Below are positions 1 to 13,015 of a stretch of 64,000 nt of DNA, one piece after another; positions within the stretch are counted from its first letter, which is position 1, and the number at the start of each line of letters is the position of its first letter. The translations under genes were made by a program, and so were the position numbers. The DNA is from Serripes groenlandicus (Eukaryota; Mollusca; Bivalvia; Cardiida; Cardiidae), in contig JASEVX010000011.1 of assembly GCA_031761405.1 (NCBI GenBank), positions 63,551,543 to 63,615,542 on the forward strand. Reading direction: 5' to 3'. The notes below the pieces were generated by a model. The model did no database searches. It was not told where the DNA came from and worked only from the letters and a program-made list of their open reading frames with translations.

Positions 1-2700
1 GTCTAAGACTTATTTCTATTGTGAAAATGGTCGCCTGCTCAAACTTTCGTCAACTTCAGTTTGCATATTTTTCCGATTTGCTTAGAAATACAAGGTGAAA
101 TCATTAGCCGTTTGCAAAATAGCTTGGAACAAGATCTGATTCCGAAACACCCGGCGTGATCTGGATTCAAACTTATAGTGTAAAATATTAACTAAACGTC
201 ACATCAGCGACTCTACGTTTCGTCATGATCTACGCTGTTTCCATAGACAGAGGACTACAGTACTTTTGAATCTAATTGATGACAAATATTATAAAAAATT
301 ACTATAAAATGTGTGAGATAGAGTGGTTGATATGTATAGCCTACACTCAAACAGCTTGGGCATGGATCATACGCCGAGCGATTAACCCTACTTCCAACCA
401 AACGTCTTGTTCACACAACTAGCATTTCTTCATGTTTTGATAAATTTACCTTCATTATGCTAATCGGGACCAAATTATTAATTTCAAATTTCTTCGATCG
501 GAAGCGCCAATGAACTCGACTATTCCAGCACCGAGAATGATAGCAGCATGATAAGGGTTATAAGAGTGTGCGGGTTGCATGTTTCTTAACCAATATTCCA
601 CCGATTACATGGTTCTGATACAACGTACGCAGACAGCTGTCACGTATTTCAGGCATCGAGTAACTCGGATCTTGATCCAATTCAAAGTTGATTGTCTCTA
701 AATTACAATATATTCTCTATAAAATTAGGGAACCCGACGTATTATTAGAATTGAAACAGAATAGATTTGATGCGACGATACGTACTGTTTGAGATATGTA
801 AAATCACCATCATATTTCGACTTGCAGCATATTTTATTTATAACGAATCACTGAGAAAAAGATAGTGCAGATCTAACAAGCTCTAAAAAGATCTCACGCT
901 TATTCATAAAATGTGTCCACAACGACGGTGGGGTTGTTAGCGCAGTGGTATAACGGTTTCCTGTGAAATACACATGCCGTGATCATTTTTACACCCTTTT
1001 ATTGAAGTTGAACACATGATGTTTATCTACACGCTATGTACATTTAAAGGAGTCCATTTCATTGATCTTGTGATTAACGCAAAACAAATTCATCTAAATT
1101 AATAAAATTTACGTTGCATCCATCTTAGGGGGAAACGAATAATTAATGCGATATTACTCTCACGATATTCATCGACATCTGAACGATTTCACGCTGGATC
1201 AAAAATGTGTCCACAACGACCGTGGAGTTATACCTGTTGCCTGTGACTTACACATGCCGTGATATCGATATTTATGGTGCTTGAAAATAGTTTGTGCGTA
1301 AACATATGTTTGTTATCGCGCTAGATGTGTAACGTTTCCGTATTCGAAATTCATAGCAATTGTTTACCTGCAAACATAACGAACAATAGTGTCATTATTA
1401 TCACACTATATGGGCGTATAGAGGGGCTATTTATAGTAACACGTGCGGGATTCCCCAAATTACCATTACGATTATTTATATCAAAGCGTATAGATAATAT
1501 AGATAGCCTTTTTGTGTATTTTAACGAGGTATTGCGTGATTTTCCGCATTTTTTGCTGTAATAGAAATTTGGACGCCTGTGGTATAACAAAAACCTTACG
1601 GTGAATGTTTTATTTAATTTGTGTGTACTCTACATGGTGATGAGTGCGACGTCATGGTAAATATACGCAATAAAATGACGTAATAAAATATTTCATTCCT
1701 CCTTAGTGTCACATAAATTGTTAAATAGTTTTAGAATTATCGACTATCTAGGCTGATACAGTATCAGGTCAACACGTAATATGTACATATGATAATTCAT
1801 TCGTTCGTTAAGTTTAGTGATCGACTTGATATGCGATAAACACACGTTTGCTATATTTATTTACAGAATAATTCAGTAATGAGTGTTTGATTAAAAGTAT
1901 GTAACATACCGGTGTTATGTGAATATGTCAAAGAGTCTTAATCAGGCTATGGACTTATCTACTGAAAAAAAAAGGGTAGACGCAGACACGCTGGACATTC
2001 TTTAATCGACGTTTGATCTGGGTCTACACAGTTTTACATCCACCAACACACAGTGTATTTTGTCTGCATCAACTGCAGTGGAGACCCTAATTAGAATAGT
2101 CTGAATCTGTACTAGTTTTTAATACTAAAATACCCTTACCATAATAAGCACATAACGTATAAAGGTAGACAGTACATAGCAATGAGGGGATAATTCCCAT
2201 TATTTTGAGTAGGTATAAATGGATATTTGCTATAGGTATAATAACATAACTACATGTATAAGAGGACTTCCCCGCATGGCATTTTATATTTACCAATGTT
2301 TCAATGTTGTGTCACTAATCTAAATCCGGATGTACATAATTTTATAAATGCTGAAAAGATAGATTTCTTAGCAACTATAATTTTATATAAAATATCTTAC
2401 TTTTATTCGCACAAATGACCGTTAAATAGCCGATAAGCCCCGATAAGCCCGCCCTAACTGTTTTATTGCTACTTTATTGCGATTTATTGCTATTCTGCCA
2501 GACTAATTGCCATGGCTTAGACCCCATGAGAGGCGAGATGATATCATGTTACAAGAGTGCGTCTGTCGGGAGATTACTTGTGCCACACACCAAATTCTGC
2601 GATTTTTGAGAAATTACCTATGTGTGTGTAAAAGTGGTTCACAACTGCAGTTTGCACTTCCCGTTGAATATTAAAAAACATATTAAATGTAATCATATTT
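1..2700. other. No gene recognised
   Basis: I see no coding exon, RNA gene or array in this AT-rich stretch. The only open frames are short (under 80 codons), overlap on both strands and match nothing I know. A small direct duplication at 908-984 and 1203-1263 is listed separately. Confidence 0.6.
908..1263 (+). repeat. Diverged direct duplication with tRNA-like A-box sequence
   Basis: Two related segments, 908-984 and 1203-1263, both start with 'aatgtgtccacaacgac' and both reach 'cacatgccgtgat'. The first contains 'ttagcgcagtggtataacg', which resembles an RNA polymerase III A box; the second has lost part of it. No matching B box or acceptor stem is visible, so this is not a tRNA gene. It may be a SINE head remnant. 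Confidence 0.45.
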
Positions 2701-2710
2701 AACGTTAACT

Positions 2711-2739
2711 TTGTGGACACCACGTTTTGGTGTCCACAA
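2711..2739. repeat. Short perfect hairpin beside an AC microsatellite
   Basis: A 12-bp perfect inverted repeat ('ttgtggacacca' and its complement) around a 5-nt loop. 'tgtgtccac' words follow it up to the AC run, so it belongs to a degenerate repeat context rather than to a gene. Confidence 0.6.
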
Positions 2740-2805
2740 TTCAAAATGTGTCCACAAAGTAGGTTATTTTACAACTGACTGTGTCCACAGCGTATTAAGT
2801 CTGAG

Positions 2806-2806
<1 letters not shown>

Positions 2807-2849
<43 letters not shown>
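2807..2849. repeat. (AC)n microsatellite
   Basis: About 21 uninterrupted AC units. The open frame over it (a His-Thr run) is a by-product. Confidence 0.95.
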
Positions 2850-2850
<1 letters not shown>

Positions 2851-4602
2851 TGTGAATGTTATGTATATATCACACAAAAGTGAATGCATAAATATACATC
2901 TTTAAAACAAAAGAAAGCGGAAAAATGCTTTATATTTCTCCACATCTAATACACAACAGTTTGAACTGGAAACCGGGAAGATTTATATCTATAGCATGCT
3001 TATGTATATATGCTACTTGTTTAGTTTGTAATAGTATGAAGGACAGTAATGTATTTTGTTAGCTAATAAACTTTATATTGATCTATAAGACAAGAAAAGG
3101 TACAAGTCGATATTAGCTTTTTTCCAAAGTAAAACTCTTTTTACAATAAAAAAAAAATGTAACAAATAACAGAATAAATGCGAAACGGGTAAAGTTTTTT
3201 TTCGCTTGTATGATCTAAAAATGGACTACGATGTCCCAAACAGAATTCCGTATATGGGTATTGCTACCATATACTTTTAGGTGAAATATGAAGACACAAC
3301 ATCAAAATAACGGCTCATATACACATTTTTCGATTGATTGCTTTTGATTACAAAGATTTTGAAAATCTCATCGTAAATTTCATTATTCGTCTCATCAAAG
3401 TCCTACCAAAACAGTGGATTGCTTAACAATTAACACAGGATGAAAAGGATTTCATCAATGGACAGAGGGAATTCGTACCGAAGCGGTTTAAATCTAACAG
3501 GAGCCTTTAACCTTAGTCCCTGTCGAGATACCTTGCAGTGTGACAATAGACATATATATTATATAAACAAAATAGCAACAAGAATTTGTATATGTATTAC
3601 TTTACTCATATATTGCGCGCCAAATGATATATAAGGTAGACCACTACTCAACCCTTAGATGGAACAGATTAATTTGAAGAAACAACTATTGATCAGGTCG
3701 CCTCCCATTAACTGGTATTTTGCTATTTACCCATATCAACAATCTACTATCGCAAACGCATTGGCGTGAATCTTGGGACCTTCTATTTCACATATTTGGG
3801 ATTTTATAAAAAGTAACGCCAGTCATCCAAAGTAGATGTCCATATACCGGTATTACTGGAACTCAAATCACAATGCAGTCCTTAAAAAGTGCATAAAGTG
3901 AGGGCTATGTATGGTAGCTGATCTTACTTTTGGCAAAGGCACTGGAGGTATAGCAAGTACTTTAACACTCGCAGAGGGAATACTAATTATAACTGAAGTA
4001 CACTTGGACCCTTCGGTGTTATGATATTAACGGGTGTTTGTTTCATAATCGACGACAGAAGCATTTCCTATCTACTTATATAACTGAAAGTCAGCATAGT
4101 TTATGCATTTTAGAAAAAGGGTGCGTTTATCATTTCCGTCTTAACCATTTTGTACATATTCTTAATCGTGTGTGCTTGAACATAAAACAATAAAAAAAAT
4201 GGTTAATCTGATAGTATTGATGTATGCATTCTATTAAAGCAAATCTGTACACCACCTGGTCGTGATACTTTAACGTAAACAGAATTATATTTTCGTCTGT
4301 ATGAAACTTCCGTGTTGAGGATCAAGTGACATATCTTTGCATTATATTATTTTCCTTAAGAACAGAATCAGGAAGTTTTAAAGTTTCGTATTACTGATAG
4401 TGATCAACATTGAAACCTTATACCTAACCGTTTTTAATATGATGTCAGTTACCTTTTTAAACATGCGCTCACATTTATTATGTTCTGTCGACATAGTAGA
4501 ATGCATTTATAAGCATAGTATGTAATCAATGTAATGATGTCCATGTTATGTCGGACATATAAACATGCCTGAATGTTTAATGTTTAGAAACTAGCTATCA
4601 GT
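2850..4602. other. No gene recognised
   Basis: AT-rich sequence without repeats, splice-bounded exons or RNA genes that I can recognise. Confidence 0.55.
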
Positions 4603-4972
4603 ATACTTGATGTCAATTGCAGTACAAAACTTGATGTCAATTGAAGTACAATACTTGATGTCAATTGAAGTACAATACTTGATGTCAATTGAAGTACAAT
4701 ACTGATGTCAATTGAAGTACAACACTTGATGTCAATTGAAGTACAATACTTATGTCAATTGAAGTACAATACTTGATGTCAATTGAAGTACAATACTTAT
4801 GTCAATTGAAGTACAATACTTGAAGTCAATTGAAGTACAATACTTGATGTCAATTGAAGTACTTGATGTCAATTGAAGTACAATACTTGATGTCAATTGA
4901 AGTACAATACTTGATATCAATTGAAGTACAATACTTGATATCAATTGAAGTACAATACTTGATATCAATTGA
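4603..4972. repeat. 24-bp tandem array (about 15 units)
   Basis: The unit is built on 'gatgtcaattgaagtacaat' plus 'actt'. Units are nearly identical, with a few 1-5 bp deletions. Three units near the right end read 'gatatcaattg'. Because 24 is divisible by 3 the minus strand stays open (a Leu-Thr-Ser-Ser type repeat), but nothing suggests it is translated. Confidence 0.95.
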
Positions 4973-5221
4973 ATATACAATTAACATGCAATCTTATCTC
5001 ACATTTGGGCTTAAAGTCCATTTGTGTGGATGAAATAAAGCTCTGCAGTATCAGAGTGTAGTAATTGATTTGACTTAATTTAAATCGTGTGTTAAATGTT
5101 TGTCCAGCAGAATCTTTTTCGAAACAATTCAACAATAGCTGATGAACCGTCCACAGTATCGTGAACGGGATTAAGTTCCCCAAACTTTGAATTGATTTCA
5201 GTTGATGATTGTTATCAAAGT

Positions 5222-5400
5222 GTTCGTAACCCTTTCCCACATCTCGTACAACAAATCTGCAGCAGCAGACGACTTTGAGATCATCTCAACACAAGCATGG
5301 AATAGCTCTACAAATGAAAGTAAAATTACTGAAAGAAGTTGATCAATTTCTTCTTTTGCGACAATGTTTTCAAAAGTCGTTATCTGCTGAGAGGCATAAG
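5222..5400. mobile_element. Foldback element copy (family FB-A)
   Basis: The left end reads 'aaccctttcccacat' and the first arm contains 'tctgcagcagcagacgactt'. The second arm contains 'caatttcttcttttgcgac' followed by a diverged 'gtcgttatctgctg'. The arms are inverted relative to each other. This is one member of a MITE-like family repeated through the window. No coding capacity is visible. Confidence 0.6.
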
Positions 5401-6089
5401 AAAGTGGCTACATGAGGGTAAGAATTAAGCATTGTTATTTCCTCCCATTACATTCTAGAATCAAACCTATAGCAATGGACATATATCTAAATATGCATCA
5501 CATGTAAATACTTTGAAGCTAGTATGTCAATTGTCACATTTGTTCTCGTCAATTCATCTGGATAGCTTATGACATTGCTTGATTATGACTTAAATAAGTA
5601 ATCGATCATTTGTGTAGGGTAATGCGTCTAGGACAAGCGTTGCCATCTCATTCTCGATTTGAATGAGAGTATGTCTGATATAACTGAACTTTGTCGAAAT
5701 CCAGACAGAATGCCAATCAAGTAGAAAAGCTGATCTTAGGTGAATGGTTACGACACCTACATACTCAATCTAAAATATAAAGGTATAAGAGACGGAGAGG
5801 TTTTCGTCTAAATCAAGGTCCGTTAACAATCGAACAATACTACATGTCGTTCAAATTGAAGCACTATAGTGTAGTATTAGATACGTCAGCGCTTTTTAAA
5901 ATTAACTTAGAGTGTAGTGATGGTACTATGTTTTCACGTTACGCTTGTCCTTGCAGAATCCACATATTCTTGTCAAATTAAGCCATTCTTATTTCGTTCA
6001 CATTGAACTCTGCCTTGAAATGAGACAGCTGTCAAGTTCTTTTTACAGATGTCTCTTAAGCTCCGGGTTTACCTTACTATTTGGTTTGT
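5401..6089. other. No gene recognised
   Basis: AT-rich spacer between a foldback element and a SINE; nothing else identified. Confidence 0.5.
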
Positions 6090-6330
6090 GCCGAGCCCCG
6101 GTCACTCAGTCGGTAGCGACGCGGGTTGTCGAACCCCAACTCGGTCAACAATCTGTCCGACACTTGACAAAAGTCAATGCGCCAAGCGTTACTCGTCTTC
6201 TTTTAATGGGCGAACAGTCTATTTTGAAAAGCAGTTGATTGGAAAGTTTGTTATGTTGAGTAGTGATGTGTGAAAGCAAGGAAACACATGGGTAGTTAAA
6301 ATATCTGAAAAGGGCGTTAAACACCAATAT
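6090..6330 (+). mobile_element. tRNA-derived SINE (family S1)
   Basis: The head 'gccgagccccggtcactcag' runs into 'tcggtagcgac' (A-box-like) and, about 30 bp on, 'gtcgaaccccaactcgg' (B-box-like). The body matches the copies at 41134-41393 (+) and 59986-60244 (-), including 'gggcgaacagtctat' and 'ggaaacacatg'. The tail 'gggcgttaaacacc' is a diverged form of the end seen in the other copies. Overlapping short ORFs are not genes. Confidence 0.75.
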
Positions 6331-6604
6331 ATCAAACAATCAACTATTTAATGATCTAATAGTCGTACTGAATAGACGTTCTCGTAATCTGCTTTCAATA
6401 TGCACAGTTCCTTATAGCAGACAACTATAATAAACTTCTGCCATAAAACGAAATATAGGTTGGATAGCAAAGATGCATAGGTATACCGTAATGCACACTT
6501 GCATTACACACACTTACATGTACGTTGGTTTTCCTGAAGCATGTTTATATAGACTTGATGTACAATAGTGTTTTAGCCACACTAGATAGCATGATGTTTG
6601 TTTT

Positions 6605-6852
6605 GTTTCTTTGTATGGTGCTTTACGCCACTTTCAACATGTTTTCTGTTGTATCACGAAGGTTCTTGTATCATAATTAGTGCTACTGATACATTTATCC
6701 TGTCTCCAACGGTTCTGGTGTAACGCTTACCCCACAATCCTGAGTGCCTTGTGGTGGGGTGGAATGTGTTTACAATTTAAAAGTCGTGTGTATGATTCGA
6801 CCCGGTATTGAAGCCGCGACCTCTTACACCGAGGCTGTAACCACAAGGTGCA
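6605..6852 (-). mobile_element. Probable SINE, minus strand
   Basis: On the minus strand, tRNA-like sequence near 6852 ('ttgtggttacagcctcgg') is followed by a B-box-like segment, and the tail near 6612-6630 reads 'aagtggcgtaaag', related to the 'gaaaacggcgtaaa' tail of other copies. The middle is diverged, so the family assignment is uncertain. Confidence 0.45.
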
Positions 6853-6879
6853 TATACGTCTGCTTGGAAACCGTAGCAT

Positions 6880-7011
6880 GTTTCTCCTTTTGCCACAATG
6901 TTTTCAACTTTTTTCAGTAACTTTATTTTCATTTATAGAGGTTGACCATGTTTTTGTGCTTGATGTTTTCAAAGTCTGCTGCAGATTTGTTGTATGTGGG
7001 AAAGGGTTAAG
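6880..7011. mobile_element. Foldback element copy (FB-A), partial
   Basis: Contains 'ctccttttgccacaatgttt' and, further on, 'gttttcaaagtctgctgcag', ending in 'tgtatgtgggaaagggttaa'. The left inverted arm is missing. Confidence 0.6.
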
Positions 7012-7609
7012 GTCGATTTCCGTGTGACATGTCTCATTTAGTATACAATTGATCGTTTTATCCTGTTTATTGATACGAAGACATGATATATTAAACAAGT
7101 AGTATTGTTTTTTTAAATATGTTCGTCTTTAATGTTTAAATTGCAAATGTTATAATTATTGCTTTTTAGAGGACCCATATTTTAAGTTTTACAATGTTTT
7201 AAGAATGTTACGGAAACACGAGCCAATCGTTACTATGTTGACATGGTCTTGTTGAAGTACGTTCGCGTTTAAGTTATTGGATTGTCGTTTATTGCAACAA
7301 TCCTATAACTTTCTCTAACGCAATTCAGAAACACTACGCATGCTTCGTAATGTTACTAGACAGACGGTAAACAGGGGTACAAAGAAAAAGAAACAAAGAA
7401 AACACACGATTTTTCAACTAGATAGATAACTATACATATCTAGTTTGCATCACTCGCCGCTTTAACCGAATATATTGTATTACAGAACCTCTACACGTAT
7501 TGTTCTCTTTAACACATATAGTTTTATCTTCCAACACCAGTGCATTCAGAGCTATTCAATCCTTACAGCTTATGAGGTATTTGATTTGTGTATACATCGT
7601 GTCTTCACG
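7012..7609. other. No gene recognised
   Basis: AT-rich spacer; nothing else identified. Confidence 0.5.
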
Positions 7610-7828
7610 ACGCCTTAAAATGGTATATGTATACAGGTCATCATCGAATGCGTCCTTACCCGATGACGCCTTTAAAAGATCTAGGTATACAGGTTGTCAT
7701 TTAGTGCAACCTTGATGGCATGTTAAACAGTCAAGGTATACAGGACGTCAGTGAGTGTGACCTCAATGCCGCTTTAAAACAGTATATATATACAGGTTGT
7801 CATTGAGTGCGTCCTTGATGACATATAG
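7610..7828. repeat. Degenerate tandem array, about 53 bp x 4
   Basis: Four diverged units share 'tatacagg' plus a 'gtc/atc' word at 52-55 bp spacing, and 'gccttaaaa' or 'gctttaaaa' before each. Between units the sequence differs by substitutions and small indels, so the array is old. Confidence 0.7.
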
Positions 7829-9257
7829 AATCATTAAATGTTGTTGTTTGGCCATAACCGATCAAAAGAAGCTTCATTTGTGGTTTCAGACTGGATTGTG
7901 AACGGAGTATACATTGATCAAAGTATGTGGGCGCGCTAACTGGTCTTGATCCGGAACATAATGTCGTAAGACTAGGCTTTATTTGGTTCAAATCTGGACT
8001 GCATGGAAAAATGGGGACAGTACTTGTTTGCTCAACTATGAAGCCAGCTAAACAGAATCAGGGTTTACCTGTCACTCATTATTCTTCAATTGGCTTCGTG
8101 ACCATTCGGCAGTATAATCGGCCTTTTTCAATGTGTATTGAAGCCAATATATACGTACAACGTGTGCTGTTAATATAAAGAACGTGATATTGCAGTAAAA
8201 TTGAAAATTAAAACATTCCACTTTTAGAGATTCGAATCCGTTAGAGCAGTATAAGGAACGTTGTTCGCTATGAAAAAAGCTTGTTGTGATTTCTGTGAAC
8301 AACGCGTTTTGAATTGGATATTGTATTGATCTTTGTCTCTAAAATCTAAATTTAGAACAGGAAGTCACTTATGTTAATGAGTCTTCCTGATACCCTGACT
8401 GAGTAAATACCAGTACTACATAATTAAATAATATATGAAACAAACACGAATAAGAAAACACAAAACAAGGATGTCAGTTTACAATAATAGTTATTTTAAA
8501 ACTATCCAACTTTAACATGTTAACATGATATTGATACAAACATACATTATAAATAATAGCATTTTAAAAATTCTTAACCTGCTGCTTATTTTACACAATT
8601 GGTATCAATGTCTAAGGGCTTATTCATTCATGGCATTATTTTGTCAACGACGGCTAGGTGAATATTTGAGATCAATATTAGACTGCAGGCATATGCATGC
8701 TTGTCTTGTATCACATCATGATATATAGATGGTAAAAGGGTAGGTGACGTTAAACAGCATTACCGTATCATGTTAAGTAAGACTTTAATCCAGAATTGCG
8801 TAGAATGTCGAGCAATGGTAGCCTGCATATATGTGCGGGCAAATCTCAGTCTACGCTGTTCGATACTCATCTAACCATATTAGGCAGACGATAAACATGT
8901 GAAAAATGGTCAACGATCATGGATGATGATACCAGGTGTAGGAATAAAGCGCGGGATACAGACTAATGGCACAGGCAAGATAAGTAAATTGTGGAACACT
9001 AAACATGAAGAAATAAGGCTTCTTATGACGATTGGTGTGTCTTAGAGTTATATCTTTGTAATTCTAAGAACGAAGGAAAAACAGTTTCTATGATATAAAC
9101 TTATCTGTCGCTAGGTGCACGTATGCACATTACCCATTAACTATTTATATCTAACTGTTCCGGTCAATACCTTAATGTCTGAATACAAATCACCGTAGTT
9201 TTGTCTTTCAATATGTTTAATTTTCATTAAAACCGTGTACTAATTCAATAAACACTT
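7829..9257. other. No gene recognised
   Basis: Several short frames (60-80 codons) occur on both strands and none looks like a protein I know. No arrays or palindromes seen. Confidence 0.5.
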
Positions 9258-9481
9258 TCCAACATACGACACATCTGCAGCCTACGACTCCGAGTACATC
9301 TTAGCCCAACATATACAATATCTACTAATGAAATTGTTATTATTTAGAAGAGTTCAAAACACTGTGATAAAAAGAGAATTTACGCATAACAAGCAATTTC
9401 TCATTTTCCACAATGATTTAAAAAATCGTGTTCTGCTGAAGAGGCGTTCGTTCGAAAGTGTCTGTATGTGGGAAAGGGTTA
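9258..9481. mobile_element. Foldback element copy (FB-A)
   Basis: The first arm begins near 'acacatctgcagcctacgac'; the second holds 'agcaatttctcattttccac' and ends in 'tgtatgtgggaaagggttaa'. Both arms are present but diverged. Confidence 0.6.
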
Positions 9482-9915
9482 ACTTTATCTCTTTAAATTA
9501 GTCTCGTATGCATATAAGTTATACTTGTTAAAACGACAACTATCATTGTTTGAACTAAATTACTCCAACCATAACTCATGTGCAACCAGTGGAGATCAAT
9601 ATCAGCCAACGCATCCACGCTGTGTTGTCTGGGTCTGCACTGCTCGCTAATAAATCATAGAATGTTTCAAGAACCTTTTGTTAAGGATTGACTATTTAGA
9701 TCCTTAAAATGGATGCGCGGGCCGAGGTTTGTCCACATCCTTAAACAATACGCTAAAGTTGGTATTCCTGTAGCAAATTGTTTTGTCAAGATCTTTTCAA
9801 AATCATCTGCTTGATATATGTGTTATATGGTAAAAAAAGCTGACCTATGTTAACTAGGCACATTCTTAGCTTATCACGTTCCTCACTTAAGTACAAAACA
9901 ACAACTTTACTGGAT

Positions 9916-10171
9916 ATATCGAGGGCTTGGCGTGAAACGGTTGTAACTAAAATTGGTATTTGTTTACCAAGGTTAATCACCTCGCTATAAAGTCTTTATA
10001 AGCATTAAACTATTTTTCTTGGTAAACACTGGAAATTTAGGTGCCATTGCTCGTTCTGAGCAATGGCACCTAAATTTGCATTGTTTACAAAAGGGTCAAA
10101 ATTGCCCCTAAACCAGGGTTTTCAAAAAAGGTTTTTAGTTACGACCGTTTCACGCCAAGCCCTCGATATAT
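9916..10171. mobile_element. Nested palindromic (MITE-like) element
   Basis: Outer inverted arms of about 36 bp: 'tcgagggcttggcgtgaaac' on the left is complementary to 'gtttcacgccaagccctcga' on the right. At the centre, 10033-10052 and 10058-10077 form a perfect 20-bp stem with a 5-nt loop. No open frame of interest. It differs from FB-A. Confidence 0.75.
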
Positions 10172-10284
10172 GTCTTTATAGAATTATAAAATAAAATTAC
10201 ACTACGTCTAACATATATAAACAAAAACATTGAATAAGGATACACTTTTAATTGTGGTTTATTATGTGTTCACCTGTTCATAAA

Positions 10285-10498
10285 TGAAACTCTTTACCAT
10301 ATATAGCGGTTTTCTGATGCCTCTACTTCAGCCAACTTTGAAAACATCGTGGTAATAAAAGACATTGCTCGTAATCAGGAATTTCTCCTTTTCCCAAAAT
10401 GTTTGATCAACTCATTAATTATACTAGTTTCTATATTCTGAAAAGATGTTTTCAAAGTCATCTGCTGCAGAATTTATTTCTGTAGTGGAAAGGGGTTA
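10285..10498. mobile_element. Foldback element copy (FB-A)
   Basis: The left arm contains 'gccaactttgaaaacatcgt', the middle 'ggaatttctccttttcccaa', and the right arm 'gttttcaaagtcatctgctg' ending in 'gtggaaaggggttaa'. The arms are inverted copies of each other with diverged centres. Confidence 0.65.
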
Positions 10499-10660
10499 AA
10501 CAGTTCGCTGTTCATAAAAATCACAGTCACAGTCACAGTCTGATCCTTGCTTGAACCATAAAATTGGAGGCTAAATGGATCTGAACAATTGGAGTCAAGG
10601 CAACTCTTCAGCTCTAGCATGTGAGGTGGTATTAGTTTCAACTGTATATATGTTTAATCA

Positions 10661-10735
10661 TGTCCGCCACGATATGACCTAAGCTATTGAAAACAGCGTA
10701 AAACCCAAAACAAAAGCATAAAAACAAAACAGAAC
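10661..10735 (+). mobile_element. SINE tail fragment
   Basis: Reads 'cgccacgatatgacct', then 'attgaaaacagcgtaaaacc' and an A-rich end. This is the 3' tail type seen on the SINE at 21753-21973, without a tRNA head. Confidence 0.55.
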
Positions 10736-10739
10736 AATG

Positions 10740-11960
10740 AGTATACAGTAACATTTCAAAGATTCAGGTCTCATTGTATATTGAGTTGATTGTATAAATT
10801 AATTACACACATGCTTAATCATACTATCTATCCTACACGTTCCCATTTAATCACTCTGTTTATTTGTAGACTTCTTACATTATACATTTGAAAATATAGT
10901 ATTAATAGGGGTCGGGTCAACTACCTGATCAATTTAAACTGTTTAAATGCTCTTATAAAATCTGTGTCGGTTAAAAGGTTTGCTCCTTTTTTCAGACGTA
11001 CACAAAGGTACTGAATTTTAAGCATTGGTACAATACAAATTAAGCATGTCTGGTGAAAAGGAGTTGTCTTATCCAACTTACAACAGAGACATTATGGAAT
11101 AGCTTTTTAATAGAACTGAAACAGGAGGAACTGCTAAATTTGTTTTCAAAATTTGTCCTCTGCTGAGGATGCATAAACTGCTAATGCTGAGGAACAAATG
11201 TAACATCATTTCTTATATGTTGTCAGAAAGATTTTATATTTCTCGTATATACGGACAGTGGAGAGTGTGGTGAGACTGTCATGAACATTTGAATCGTCAC
11301 TATAAGTATTTGAAAAACTGTTCCATTCTGATGGCACGCAGTAAAGGAAAAGACTAAGTTTATAACCAAATGAAGAAAATGATACCACAGACTATATGAC
11401 ACACGTGATGACATCATTGAAAACATCAATAATCACAAGTAAAATGCAATGAATGACTGACACATACATGATGCGAGTCCTAATATTGGGAGTATGTCGC
11501 TAACTTAACACACATGGGCACGAATATTCATGTTAAAATCTTGATATAATTGATAAAATTATATGTATTCCTATCTTAAATTAACATTGTCTTAGATTGT
11601 AGATTGACGGGTGTATGAAAAGAACAATGAACAAATGACAAACTTTAAACATAAACATCAAAGGAAATAATGTATGAATGGATACAGAATGGAATACAAA
11701 TGCTGCTTGATATTTCAATAACGACACGATTTGTGTAAAAACAATATCTGATAGATAGTTTTAATGTTAACTAGCTGAAGACTAGACAACAACATACAGT
11801 TGTTTTGGTTTTAAAGAAGTGCACCTTTTTGAAAACGAAATGGAAATTGAAAAAAAAAAGTATCAATAAAAACATAATACATTTATACATACACACTATT
11901 ATACACATAAATGTACACTATCACGCATTAAAACAACATATGTACAAACTTTCCTCTCTC
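10740..11960. other. No gene recognised
   Basis: AT-rich sequence with short opposing frames at 11206-11429 only. I see no recognisable element. Confidence 0.5.
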
Positions 11961-12372
11961 CACAAAATGAGGACGTGCCCATAATAACTATCTTTTTGAG
12001 GACCACGATACGAGGACCTTCATTTGCATATTTTACACATACCTAATTTTATGCATCGTAATGAGGAGGTTGTTTTGAGTATCATTAAGAAGACTTTAGT
12101 CCTAGAATTGCAAATATTTCTATGTTGGAGAAACCGTTCTACGTAAGCACAAATCAAGGTCACGTGACGAATAAAAATGTGCGTAGTGTGTGTATGAGTA
12201 CCTGTAGTAGCCGTCAAATTGAGGACCTTCGAACTTTTACAGGAACCGACTTAAATCCTTAAAACGAATGGAAATAAAGGAAAATATTTCGAGGACTCGG
12301 GTGTAAGTCCTCACAATGGAGGTAGGTCCTCTATTTGTTGGTGTGCAGTCAAGTCGAAGACTTAAATTGTTG

Positions 12373-12461
<89 letters not shown>

Positions 12462-12830
12462 GTGTATGGACCATCAATTGAGAACACTTGATTTTTCACA
12501 ACCAAATGAGGACCTTTTTCACCGCATATATTTCGGCATTGTTAATGCACTATAACCTTGTATATTTTTTCTTCATAAAATAAATCACTTTAGAATAAAA
12601 AATATTTCAATATCTACGGAATTGACAAAACACAGTGAACTGAGGACATAGTTCCCAATGGTGCGAACATTCCACTGAGGATGTCGATCCAACTGAAGAC
12701 ACCAAACACACACCGGCTATTGAGAACGCGCACAATGTATACCTGCAATTGGGGACACGTGTTATTTTATCAAATACATCTTGTAATACCCCTTTCATAA
12801 AGAAAAAATATGCCGCAGAGAACTTTACAT
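11960..12830. repeat. Degenerate 'gaggac' repeat region around an AC microsatellite
   Basis: Words such as 'gaggacctt', 'ttgaggacc', 'atgaggacc', 'tgaggacat' and 'tggggacac' recur irregularly on both sides of an (AC)n tract. The same combination recurs at 16480-16625, and 'tgtccac' words flank the AC run at 2.7 kb. It looks like an old, decayed tandem or dispersed repeat. Frames within it are not genes. Confidence 0.5.
12376..12459. repeat. (AC)n microsatellite
   Basis: About 42 near-perfect AC units. His-Thr and Cys-Val open frames across it on the two strands are artefacts of the repeat. Confidence 0.95.
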
Positions 12831-12899
12831 ACATCTTGGAAAAAGATATAGAAAATCTCTAACAATATAAGTATAAAAATTGAACAGAATAGTAAACAT

Positions 12900-13015
12900 T
12901 GTGACAAACGGAGAATTGCTCGTTATAAGAAATTTCTTCTTTTGCCAATACGTTTCTCTCAAGTCGTCTGCTACAAATGCGTGAACATGCATATACAAGT
13001 CGGAAAGAGTCCACG
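12900..13015. mobile_element. Foldback element copy (FB-A), partial
   Basis: Shows the centre 'ggagaattgctcgttataag' and 'tcttcttttgcca', then 'caagtcgtctgctac'. Only the right half is clear. Confidence 0.5.

Noticed and set aside
4750..5240. Minus-strand frames of 76 and 91 codons
   Set aside because: The first is the translation of the 24-bp array; the second is uninterrupted but unrecognisable and overlaps the foldback element end.
6090..6160. tRNA gene
   Set aside because: A- and B-box-like words belong to a SINE head. No cloverleaf or acceptor stem forms and the body matches two other dispersed copies.
12237..12555. Cys-Val and His-Thr rich frames
   Set aside because: AC microsatellite translation.
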